Notes: generated from the letters alone by a model not told the origin. A DNA stretch of 5,369 nucleotides from Candidatus Jordarchaeales archaeon (GCA_038889235.1 JAWAHN010000007.1:1-5369); one strand, 5' to 3'. Shown: positions 1 through 5,254, numbered from the stretch's first letter. Made by a program: numbers and translations.

Positions 1-72
1 GACCAAGCCCGCTATTAATCCTCCGAGAACCGTGTAGACAGCGTTGAAAACGTACTCCAACAGCTCTCCCAC
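1..72 (-). CDS. N-terminus of hypothetical membrane protein (partial)
   Basis: This is the beginning of a minus-strand gene that runs off the left edge; 24 codons are visible. After an in-frame TAA, a GTG at 72-70 opens a frame reading V(M)GELLEYVFNAVYTVLGG and then LIAGLV. The long uncharged stretch from about residue 7 suggests a membrane-spanning helix or a signal anchor at the N-terminus. A TTG at 60-58 is an alternative start, because GGTGGGAG lies a suitable distance upstream of it. The stop-free frame and the coherent hydrophobic helix are the only support, so the family cannot be named. A pair of 11-bp direct repeats (97-107 and 120-130) sits directly upstream and may belong to its control region. 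Confidence 0.5.
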   Translation of the reverse strand, partial: MGELLEYVFNAVYTVLGGLIAGLV

Positions 73-96
73 CAGTGGTTATGCCGCTGAGTGAAC

Positions 97-130
97 TAAG
101 TACTATTTTCAATCAAGATTAAGTACTATT
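97..130. repeat. 11-bp direct repeat pair upstream of the 1-72 gene
   Basis: TAAGTACTATT occurs at 97-107 and again at 120-130, start to start 23 bp apart, which is about two helical turns. The pair lies 25-58 bp upstream of the likely start of the minus-strand gene at 72, where an archaeal regulator or the basal promoter would act. A tandem operator is an inference. The repeat is AT-rich and short, so chance is possible. Confidence 0.4.
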
Positions 131-243
131 ATTTGCTAGGTTTCTCAACCACTTCAAGGTTTACCGCAACTTTATGCTCGCTTAAAGGTTCTTTATACCA
201 GAGTAGGTTTAGTTGAGTTTAAGTAGATGGAGTTTTTCAGCAT
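129..243 (-). pseudogene. Short ORF with a strong ribosome site, apparently frameshifted
   Basis: An ATG at 243-241 preceded by an excellent ribosome-binding site opens a 16-codon frame (MLKNSIYLNSTKPTLV) ending in TAA at 195-193. Another frame of the same strand is open across this point and gives a well-formed protein tail, KEPLSEHKVAVNLEVVEKPS then K, ending at the TAA at 131-129. From ATG to the final TAA is 115 nt, one base more than a multiple of three, so one indel near 195-200 would join the two parts into a protein of about 38 residues. It may be a decayed small gene, or a 16-residue peptide followed by unrelated sequence. The product is not recognised. It points the same way as the gene at 72 and could have been its operon partner. 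Confidence 0.35.
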
Positions 244-248
244 TTAGT

Positions 249-257
249 TCACCTCCT
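249..257 (-). promoter_or_regulatory. Near-perfect Shine-Dalgarno site
   Basis: On the minus strand the sequence AGGAGGTGA (257 down to 249) is a full 9-nt match to the complement of the archaeal 16S 3' tail. Five bases (ACTAA) separate it from the ATG at 243-241. It is the strongest ribosome-binding site in the window and fixes the start of the 129-243 ORF. Confidence 0.6.
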
Positions 258-300
258 TATCACATCTACATGTTCTCCGCTCTCTCGCGGATTCAAAGGC

Positions 301-366
301 TTTGAGTTATCCAAGCTCAGGGAGAAAGACCCAGAGCTCTACAGCTACGTTGAGAGCATTGCTCAC
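301..366 (+). pseudogene. Possible short remnant of a protein-coding gene
   Basis: In frame 1 the stretch reads FELSKLREKDPELYSYVESI followed by A. This is a charged, amphipathic, protein-like segment that looks unlike the low-quality translation on either side. No start codon with a ribosome site lies close upstream in frame, and after residue 22 the frame turns Ser/Arg-rich and stops at a TAG near 403. It is best read as a fragment of an eroded gene, but chance cannot be excluded at this length. No family is recognised. Confidence 0.22.
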
Positions 367-446
367 CGGAGTAGCTGGTCAAACTCTTCGAGTCGAAAGC
401 ACGCTTAGACACTTCAACACTTCAAACCCTACCCCGGGAGAAAGAA

Positions 447-470
447 CTTTCAATTCTTTGCATCGTATTC
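447..470 (-). repeat. Isolated CRISPR repeat copy
   Basis: This 24-bp segment begins CTTTCAATTCTTTG and ends CGTATTC. It matches the repeats of the array at 4585-4874 at 22 of 24 positions, differing only at repeat positions 15 and 18 (T to C in each). It has the same orientation as that array: on the minus strand it ends in the ATTGAAAG handle. It lies 4,138 bp from the nearest array repeat. A match of this length and register is very unlikely by chance, so it is a relic of the same array or a sister array. Confidence 0.8.
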
Positions 471-521
471 GTCTGACCCCTCCGCTTCTCGATGCCTTCA
501 GAGTCCTCTCTAAACACGCTT

Positions 522-543
522 TTGTCTCCAAATTTGGAAACAA
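522..543. repeat. 22-bp palindrome with perfect 12-bp core
   Basis: TCCAAATTTGGA (527-538) is a perfect palindrome. After one mismatched pair (C526/A539), four more pairs extend it to 522-543 (TTGT to the left, ACAA to the right). It could be a dimeric-regulator site or a hairpin. No gene start is near it, so its role is unknown. Confidence 0.5.
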
Positions 544-714
544 GATGCGAAGGATCAAGAGGGACTAGGGTAAGACATCGATTGTTCTCTGTATTATGCG
601 TTACTTTGCTTCTCCAAAGCACGAGTGGGAGAAGAATACTGCATAGCTTAAACACTCCTGAGGGATTCCAGCTAGTGGAAGACTGAAACTGCAGAGATCC
701 CTTGAACCCGTGTA

Positions 715-737
715 CTTTCAATGGGCATTGATGTCTC
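715..737 (-). repeat. Partial, decayed CRISPR repeat candidate
   Basis: The first eight bases, CTTTCAAT, are identical to the end of the repeat that encodes the crRNA handle; the rest (GGGCATTGATGTCTC) resembles the consensus only if small gaps are allowed. Its start is 268 bp from the repeat at 447, equal to four intervals of 67 bp, the usual interval in the intact array. The spacing makes a relic repeat more likely than an 8-base coincidence, but the match alone is weak. Confidence 0.35.
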
Positions 738-1080
738 GAAGATTCGTCGAAGACGCGAAGATTTTCACTTTGGGAAGTAATAGGTGAAAAAGCATCCTTC
801 TAGAGCTACTATTACTTGCCAATACCCCCTGTAGTTCAACGGCTTCGCTTCCAAGCAGAGGCTTCTTTTTATTAAGGAATCTAGCTCGCTCAGAGCTTTG
901 CGTAGAAACCTGCATCCAGCGGGGGCGCGTCTGGTTTGGGCTTCATAACGCTGATGTTCCTCACACAAGTATTTGTTGTAAAATCATGCTCAAGCTTAAA
1001 ACCCCAGCATTTTGTGAGACAAACATGCGTTAGTGATAGGATTCTAGGTCCTCATAGGTTAAGGACGGATGTTGAAGTAG

Positions 1081-1118
1081 ATTTTAATTTGAACCAGAGT
1101 TGTATTGAATATTTGGGG
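1081..1118 (+). promoter_or_regulatory. Candidate promoter and weak ribosome site of the restriction-modification gene
   Basis: TTTTAATTT at 1082-1090 is a TATA-like element preceded by purine-rich GAAGTAG, which could serve as BRE. Archaeal initiation about 25 bp downstream would fall near 1110-1115, giving a very short leader. GGGG at 1115-1118 lies 5 bases before the ATG but matches the 16S tail poorly, so the message may be leaderless or nearly so. This is an inference from spacing and composition only. Confidence 0.35.
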
Positions 1119-1123
1119 AAAAG

Positions 1124-4018
1124 ATGATCCCGGAGCCAACTGAAGACACTGTGACTAATCTTCTCGTTAAGGAGTTGGAGAAGTATGGTGTTAAGGCTGT
1201 ATCTTTTCCTAAGATTTCTACGCCCAGTGGTGTTAGAAAGCCTGACATTTGGTGCTCAAATAGCGGAGCATACGTCATTGAGGCTAAGTTCAAGGAGTCT
1301 GATCTAATTAAAGCTATAGCCAAAATTCAGAACGATTACATTAGATGGTTTGACGTTTTAGGTATCAAGGGCGGTTTTGCGGTTCTTTACCCTGAAGAGC
1401 TTATCAAACCTTTGCCTCCTGAAGTTTTAATGAGGAAGGCTCATCAGGCTAAGTTTAAAGTTGTGGCGATGTTTTCGCCGAAGGATGTTAGGAAAAGTTT
1501 TACGGTTTATGAGGGAACTTTGGCTGAAATTGCTAAGATACTTGCTGAGCATATTCTCACTCCTCCGGAACATGTTGAGCCAAGCGTGAATTACATAATA
1601 AAGGCATTGAGGGATTCAGCGGAATACATAACAGCTGCATTAAAACACTTGTCTGGGAGAGTGTTCGAGGATGTTTTTGGCGGGAAAGAAGTCTTTAAAA
1701 ACATTCTTCAATATGAAGAGCAGAAATATCCAGTTGAAACTTTAAGACTTGCTTCAGCCTATTTGCTAGTGAATCAGCTTCTTTTTTACCATGTTCTTTC
1801 TCGAAGAATGCCTGAAAAGTTCCCTGAAATTGACGCTGATGCTATTAAAAAACCAGCTGACTTAAATGTTTATTTTAAAAAAGTTTTGGATGTCAACTAT
1901 AGAGCGGTGTTTTCCTACGATGTAGCCTCAAAGATTCCGCCAAACTTCACGGACCGAGTTAAGGCTGTTATTAACGTTATCAAGGGCTTGTCTCCCGAAA
2001 AAGTGGGCGGAGATCTGCTTGGAACAATATTCCATGACTTGGTTCCTTTCGAAGTAAGAAAGACGGTTGGAGCCTTCTACACAAATGTCTTAGTTGCTGA
2101 ACTTCTTGCTTGGTTATCTATTGATAATCACAATTGCAAGGTCGCAGACTTTGCCGTAGGAAGCGGGGGCTTGCTCGTTGCTGCTTATCGAAGGAAACGC
2201 CATCTTTTGGAGAAGGAGAGAAAGTTCACCGAAGATGATCACAAACGGTTCGTTGGAAACGAACTTTTAGGCGTTGATATCATGCCTTTCGCCGCGAGTA
2301 TTGCTGCATGCCATCTCGCACTTCAATCCCCAGAGCATTTCACTAACAAGGTCAACATTGCGATTTGGGATTCAACAGAGCTTGAACCGGGCAGAACCAT
2401 TCCTTCAATAGCTAGCTTGAGATTTGTGCTTAAAGGGCAAACGACTCTTGAAATGTACCTTAAAAAACCCACTGAGAAATCCAAGGGCGTAGTGAGTCTC
2501 ACCGGGGAGATTCCCGAGGAGATTGTCCTCGAAAAATATGACGTTGTTATCATGAACCCTCCCTTCACAAGACAGGAGAGGATCCCCGAAGAATACAAAG
2601 ACTTATTATTTAAGAGGTTTAAGGACTACAAGGATTATCTTCATAGTCAGATGAGCTATTATGGCTACTTTGTATTGTTGGCTGACAGGTTTCTAAAGGA
2701 TAATGGTAGAATGGCGCTGGTCTTGCCAGCCACAGCCTTACATGTAAGGTCTGCGGAAGGACTCAGAAAACTGTGGGCTGAAAAATACCACGTAGAATAC
2801 ATCATTACTACATGGCATAGGCTCGCCTTTTCAGAAAGTGCGGTTTTCAGGGAGATTTTGCTGATTGCAAAGAAAACAAGACCTTCCAAGGATGCAGTTA
2901 CCAAAATCTGCGTCTTAAAAAGGCTTCCGGATAAGATGTCCAAAGCTCGTGAAATTGCAGACAAAATCAGAGAGCTGAAAAGCGACTATGAAGACGACGA
3001 AATTGCCGTTAAAATACATCCCTATGTAAAATTAACTGCTGATACAACTGACTGGTACAAATTCGTTTCCCTGAGCAATTTGAAACTTATAGAGATGTTG
3101 AATAACCTATTATCTTCTGAAAGGCTTGTCCCATTATCGCAGATTACAGAAGCGAAAGAGTGCGATCTAAGAGATTTCAAGTTCAAGGATTTTCACGGTT
3201 TTATCTTAAAGGATGCTAAGAGAATCCAAAGAAAAACTGATCACTGGTTTTTAGAAAAAGAAAAAGCAAATTCCATAGTGATTAAGCATAGTGAGTTCAT
3301 GCATACAATAGAAGTTCCATTAAATTGTCTAACTAGGGCGCTTAGAAGATTCTCCTATGTGAATACAATTGATGTAACAGAAAATTCAGATTACCTTATT
3401 CAGAGCTGGTTTGATAAAATACCGGAAATGGCAAAATACGCTCTATCATCAAAGGAACTTGATTCTCTTAATTCGAATGTTATCAGTTCATGGAAAAAGA
3501 GGTTTGAGAGAAAGAAAGCCCACTTGCTGTTAGCAAGAAGGCTTTACTTATCTTCTCCTGGTACGTGTTTAATTGCCTTTTACTCAGATGCTCCCATGGT
3601 GGGGGTTGATCTTTGGAGCCTAAGGGGGCTCAACAAAGAGGATGCAAAAATCCTTGCACTATGGCTAAACAGTTCCATAAACATCCTTCAACTCTTATAC
3701 CTTGGAGTTGCGTGCGAAGGACCATGGATGAAGATTCACGACTACATGTTCAACGGACTTCTCGTCCCGAATCCGAAAACGCTAACAATAGAAGAAAAAG
3801 AAGAACTACTTGAATTATTCAGAAAACTTGGAAAAGCGCCCTTTGAAAGCATAACAAAACAGCTAGAAAATGAAGACGAAAAAAGAAAAGCCATAGACAA
3901 AGCTTGGCTAAAATTACTTGGATACAAAGGAGATCCGGAAACATTCTTAACGCAAATTTACAGAGCTATTTTGGAAGAAATAAAGATTATTGAGCAATTA
4001 ATGCACGCGCGTGCATAG
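1124..4018 (+). CDS. Type IIG-like restriction-modification enzyme: PD-(D/E)XK nuclease fused to N6-adenine DNA methyltransferase
   Basis: This is a 964-residue single-chain enzyme expected to cut unmodified DNA at or near a specific site and to protect host sites by N6-adenine methylation using S-adenosylmethionine. Residues 1-130 form a nuclease domain with PD-(D/E)XK signature: KPDIW (D41) followed by VIEAKFK (E53, K55), after a helix at 6-21. Residues 150-310 are a helical linker. The methyltransferase shows motif X (GAFYTN, 316-321), motif I (ADFAVGSGG, 341-349), motif II acidic residue D385 (LLGVDI), D416 (IWDS), catalytic motif IV NPPF (478-481) and a VLP strand (533-535). The order X-I-IV fits the gamma class. 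Residues from about 640 to 890 are the probable target-recognition region, followed by a charged helical tail. In-frame TGA at 1106-1108 makes the ATG at 1124 the first start. No separate HsdS or HsdR is present, consistent with a self-contained system. Motif I has DF where DP is common. A PglX-like methyltransferase is less likely because the N-terminal nuclease motif is intact. Confidence 0.9.
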   Translation: MIPEPTEDTVTNLLVKELEKYGVKAVSFPKISTPSGVRKPDIWCSNSGAYVIEAKFKESDLIKAIAKIQNDYIRWFDVLGIKGGFAVLYPEELIKPLPPEVLMRKAHQAKFKVVAMFSPKDVRKSFTVYEGTLAEIAKILAEHILTPPEHVEPSVNYIIKALRDSAEYITAALKHLSGRVFEDVFGGKEVFKNILQYEEQKYPVETLRLASAYLLVNQLLFYHVLSRRMPEKFPEIDADAIKKPADLNVYFKKVLDVNYRAVFSYDVASKIPPNFTDRVKAVINVIKGLSPEKVGGDLLGTIFHDLVPFEVRKTVGAFYTNVLVAELLAWLSIDNHNCKVADFAVGSGGLLVAAYRRKRHLLEKERKFTEDDHKRFVGNELLGVDIMPFAASIAACHLALQSPEHFTNKVNIAIWDSTELEPGRTIPSIASLRFVLKGQTTLEMYLKKPTEKSKGVVSLTGEIPEEIVLEKYDVVIMNPPFTRQERIPEEYKDLLFKRFKDYKDYLHSQMSYYGYFVLLADRFLKDNGRMALVLPATALHVRSAEGLRKLWAEKYHVEYIITTWHRLAFSESAVFREILLIAKKTRPSKDAVTKICVLKRLPDKMSKAREIADKIRELKSDYEDDEIAVKIHPYVKLTADTTDWYKFVSLSNLKLIEMLNNLLSSERLVPLSQITEAKECDLRDFKFKDFHGFILKDAKRIQRKTDHWFLEKEKANSIVIKHSEFMHTIEVPLNCLTRALRRFSYVNTIDVTENSDYLIQSWFDKIPEMAKYALSSKELDSLNSNVISSWKKRFERKKAHLLLARRLYLSSPGTCLIAFYSDAPMVGVDLWSLRGLNKEDAKILALWLNSSINILQLLYLGVACEGPWMKIHDYMFNGLLVPNPKTLTIEEKEELLELFRKLGKAPFESITKQLENEDEKRKAIDKAWLKLLGYKGDPETFLTQIYRAILEEIKIIEQLMHARA
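4001..4016. repeat. Perfect 16-bp palindrome over the end of the restriction-modification gene
   Basis: ATGCACGCGCGTGCAT equals its own reverse complement. It encodes the last residues (MHARA) and its final base is the first base of the TAG stop. Its CG-rich centre stands out in AT-leaning sequence, and there is no T-run after it as in a simple terminator. It could be a binding site for a dimeric protein, a recombination junction or a transcript hairpin; nothing further in the sequence decides. Confidence 0.6.
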
Positions 4019-4025
4019 GTATCTC

Positions 4026-4280
4026 ATGAAGGATCTCTCTAAGGTCATGTTTCCACCTCGGGACGTAGTAGAAGCATCTACGTTGGAGAGCTTTTACCTC
4101 TGAAGTAAGCTATCCAAGGTTAGCAGAGTTTGCTGAAGTCTGTTCAGGTGCAATTAATACTCGAGCACGGAGGTAGCACTGGCTAGGTTTATTCTTGAGA
4201 AGCAAAACGAAAGCTCAAACAAGTATGTAATGCAATTACTTTCCACCTTCCCGAGTCTACCTCTTTGTGAACTTGATTAG
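4026..4280 (+). pseudogene. Frameshifted gene immediately downstream of the restriction-modification gene
   Basis: An ATG lies 7 bases after the preceding stop, with AGGT at 4017-4020 as a possible ribosome site, so translation would be coupled to the enzyme upstream. The first frame reads MKDLSKVMFPPRDVVEASTL and stops at a TGA (4101-4103). The next frame continues at once with protein-like sequence (SEVSYPRLAEFAEVCSGAIN, then TRARR) to a TAG at 4174-4176. The original frame then resumes (EVALARFILEKQNESSNKYV and on) to a TAG at 4278-4280. A shift one way and back again would restore a protein of roughly 80 residues. Since the 2.9-kb gene beside it is intact, real decay is more likely than sequencing error. 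No family is recognised. It could be a lost companion of the restriction-modification enzyme or an unrelated fragment. Confidence 0.42.
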
Positions 4281-4418
4281 CGCATTACGTGCTTCTCTCC
4301 GGGTGCCTCCTTCCTCTGCTTTCCCTTTTTTCCTGGGTAGTTCGACTCCCGCTGCTTCTTCTCCTCTGATAGCCTCCGGTTCAGCCTCGCACGCTCTCGC
4401 AAGTTCTCTCTTAGATGT
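4257..4418 (-). pseudogene. Open minus-strand stretch without a start, possible gene remnant
   Basis: Between a TAG at 4421-4419 and a TAG at 4259-4257 the minus strand is open for 53 codons and reads as a charged, protein-like sequence, including RACEAEPEAIRGEEAAGVEL and PRKKGKAEEGGTRREARNAL. It has no ATG, GTG or TTG near its beginning, so it is not an intact gene. The plus strand over the same bases gives only Ser/Ala/Pro-rich translation, as expected opposite a Glu/Arg/Lys-rich frame. It may be a 5'-truncated remnant. Composition alone supports it, and the function is unknown. Confidence 0.28.
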
Positions 4419-4497
4419 CTACTTCGGTGTTAAAGTAAGGAACTACGATAAAGCACTCGAGCTGGTGGGGCGCCTTGAAACACAAAAGGGACTGTAA
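4405..4497 (+). pseudogene. C-terminal remnant of an unknown gene
   Basis: The frame reads SLLDVYFGVKVRNYDKALEL then VGRLETQKGL and stops at the TAA at 4495-4497. This part looks like a genuine helical C-terminus, whereas the same frame upstream (4267-4400) becomes Ser/Ala/Pro-rich and is better explained as antisense to the minus-strand remnant. A strong ribosome site and a new ATG follow 13 bases after this stop, the arrangement of two adjacent genes in an operon, which supports the tail being real. The 5' part is missing or eroded. No family is recognised. Confidence 0.35.
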
Positions 4498-4499
4498 AC

Positions 4500-4567
4500 G
4501 GAGGTTTGCTATGATTGCTATTACAATGTTTCAACTATTTGCCCCCATGCCCCATCCCTCTGCATGA
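4500..4567 (+). pseudogene. Truncated gene start with good Shine-Dalgarno, ending before the CRISPR array
   Basis: GGAGGT at 4500-4505 is followed after 5 bases by ATG at 4511. The frame reads MIAITMFQLFAPMPHPSA and stops at a TGA (4565-4567), 17 bases before the first CRISPR repeat. The ribosome site is strong and the first residues are a plausible protein start, but 18 codons is very short and the tail looks random. It is probably the 5' end of a gene cut off where array-derived sequence begins; a real small peptide is the alternative. Confidence 0.35.
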
Positions 4568-4584
4568 TCAAAAAGTACGAAAAC

Positions 4585-4874
4585 CTTTCAATTCTCTCTA
4601 TTGTATTCTCGGAAGCGCTAACAACGCTACTGCTGTAGGCCTGTTGCACCTCTTTCAATTCTTTGTATTGGTATTCCTACATGCTGAAGCTGAGGAGGAT
4701 CAAGCGATTCTACGACATCTTCCAATTCTTTGTATTGTATTCCGCGAAGACATCATAGATGTCATTGTTGTTGATAAGTGGACCTTTCAATTTTTTGTAT
4801 TGTATTCACAAGCTCATGTACTCGTGTATCAGCGCCTTGATCCACGCGTGCTTTCAATTCTTTCTATTGTATTC
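4585..4874 (-). CRISPR. Small CRISPR array, five repeats and four spacers, ATTGAAAG handle type
   Basis: Repeats lie at 4585-4608, 4652-4676, 4719-4742, 4784-4807 and 4851-4874. Each begins CTTTCAATTCTTT or a close variant and ends ATTGTATTC. Spacers are 43, 42, 41 and 43 bp (4609-4651, 4677-4718, 4743-4783, 4808-4850) and unrelated to one another. On the minus strand each repeat ends in ATTGAAAG, the 8-nt crRNA 5' handle typical of archaeal type I-A and III systems, so the array reads from 4874 toward 4585. No two repeats are identical: the second has an extra G, the third carries T to C inside the handle (ATTGGAAG), the fourth has C to T, and the first and fifth vary in the middle. Such divergence suggests an old array no longer growing. 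No cas gene is present in the window. The 122-codon open frame across the array is spurious. Confidence 0.93.
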
Positions 4875-4970
4875 TGTGTGTGAGCTTTGATTTCGTCTCC
4901 TTAGTTTTGTTTACGAGGGTGGGGTTTTAAGCTTTAGGGTTGATCAAGTCTGTGGATGTTTTTATGGTGT
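4875..4970 (-). promoter_or_regulatory. Probable CRISPR leader and promoter
   Basis: The repeat orientation places the leader on the high-coordinate side. Read on the minus strand this stretch is A-rich, with two TATA-like elements: CATAAAAA (4966 to 4959) and GCTTAAAAC (4932 to 4924). The second lies about 50 bp before the first repeat, so transcription would start about 25 bp upstream of it. No open frame with a ribosome site occupies this segment. The leader extent is inferred from position and composition; no family leader motif is recognised. Confidence 0.4.
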
Positions 4971-5254
4971 TCATGGATATAGTTACGTTAATGATGCTGC
5001 ACTTTATTCACACCCGTACAGGAGTCTGCTGAGCAGTAGACGAAGCACTGTGTAGGTCCTTGACCCCTCAGAGTACTCACATGAGTGACTAGCCATGGGT
5101 GAACTTGGGAAGCACGAAGAACAAGTGTTCTACACTAGGAGACCTCGGAAGCAGCATCAATCATTAATCTTGCGATATGCCATAGATTACACTATGTGTT
5201 TGCTGTTCGGTACACGTAGGGACTACGTGCTTACATGCTCTACTCGTCGTATGT
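4971..5254. other. Intergenic stretch without a supported gene
   Basis: Nothing here passes as a gene. A 58-codon plus-strand frame (5095-5271) starting MGELGKHEEQVFYTR lacks a good ribosome site, becomes Arg/Cys-rich, and overlaps the end of the regulator on the other strand. Small inverted repeats are present: AGAACA-AG-TGTTCT at 5118-5131 and CACGTAG-GGA-CTACGTG at 5213-5229. Confidence 0.4.
5213..5229 (-). terminator. Inverted repeat downstream of the regulator gene
   Basis: Perfect 7-bp arms (CACGTAG and CTACGTG) flank a 3-base loop, 25 bp after the minus-strand regulator's stop codon. A transcript hairpin at the 3' end of that gene is plausible, but no U-run follows and archaeal termination usually relies on U-tracts, so an operator-like site is equally possible. 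Confidence 0.3.

Larger units (their letters stand above)
367..1080. other. Gene-poor, apparently eroded stretch
   Basis: More than 700 bases here hold no convincing intact gene. The open frames on both strands are short, overlap one another, lack ribosome sites and have implausible composition (Ser/Leu/Arg-rich). What can be picked out is the CRISPR repeat at 447-470, a partial copy at 715-737, a palindrome at 522-543 and a short gene-like peptide frame at 721-780 (MGIDVSKIRRRREDFHFG). The stretch is best read as decayed accessory DNA, at least part of it an old CRISPR array. Confidence 0.45.

Noticed and set aside
241-260. CACCTCCTTA on the plus strand as a possible 16S rRNA 3' end
   Set aside because: The preceding sequence has no 16S similarity; on the minus strand it is a Shine-Dalgarno site correctly spaced from an ATG.
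376-404. Possible further relic repeat one interval left of 447
   Set aside because: Ungapped identity to the repeat is at chance level (6 of 24) in the expected position; only a gapped alignment looks suggestive.
721-780. Peptide MGIDVSKI..., resembling the GIDVSK start of IS110-type transposases
   Set aside because: The similarity is six residues only, the frame stops after 19 codons and no other transposase motif or element end is visible.
826-863. tRNA-like segment (GTAGTTCAACGG and CTTCCAAGC, recalling a glycine tRNA D-arm and anticodon loop)
   Set aside because: The anticodon stem pairs poorly, the D-arm to anticodon distance is too short, and no T-arm (GGTTC-A-A-ATCC) or acceptor stem can be found.
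422-968. Several minus-strand frames of 65-99 codons
   Set aside because: They overlap one another in different frames, lack ribosome sites and pass through the CRISPR repeat copy at 447-470; none has recognisable motifs.
936-1127. 63-codon plus-strand frame overlapping the start of the restriction-modification gene (ATGA overlap)
   Set aside because: No ribosome site, odd Cys/His-rich composition, and it covers the promoter-like element at 1082-1090; the overlap is probably chance.
1124-4018. Identification as a BREX PglX or a Type I HsdM subunit
   Set aside because: The N-terminal PD-(D/E)XK nuclease motif, the total length and the absence of partner genes fit a Type IIG-like single-chain enzyme better.
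4515-4883. Open frame of 122 codons on the plus strand
   Set aside because: It runs straight through five CRISPR repeats and four spacers; the repeat-encoded peptide recurs, so it is an artefact of the array.
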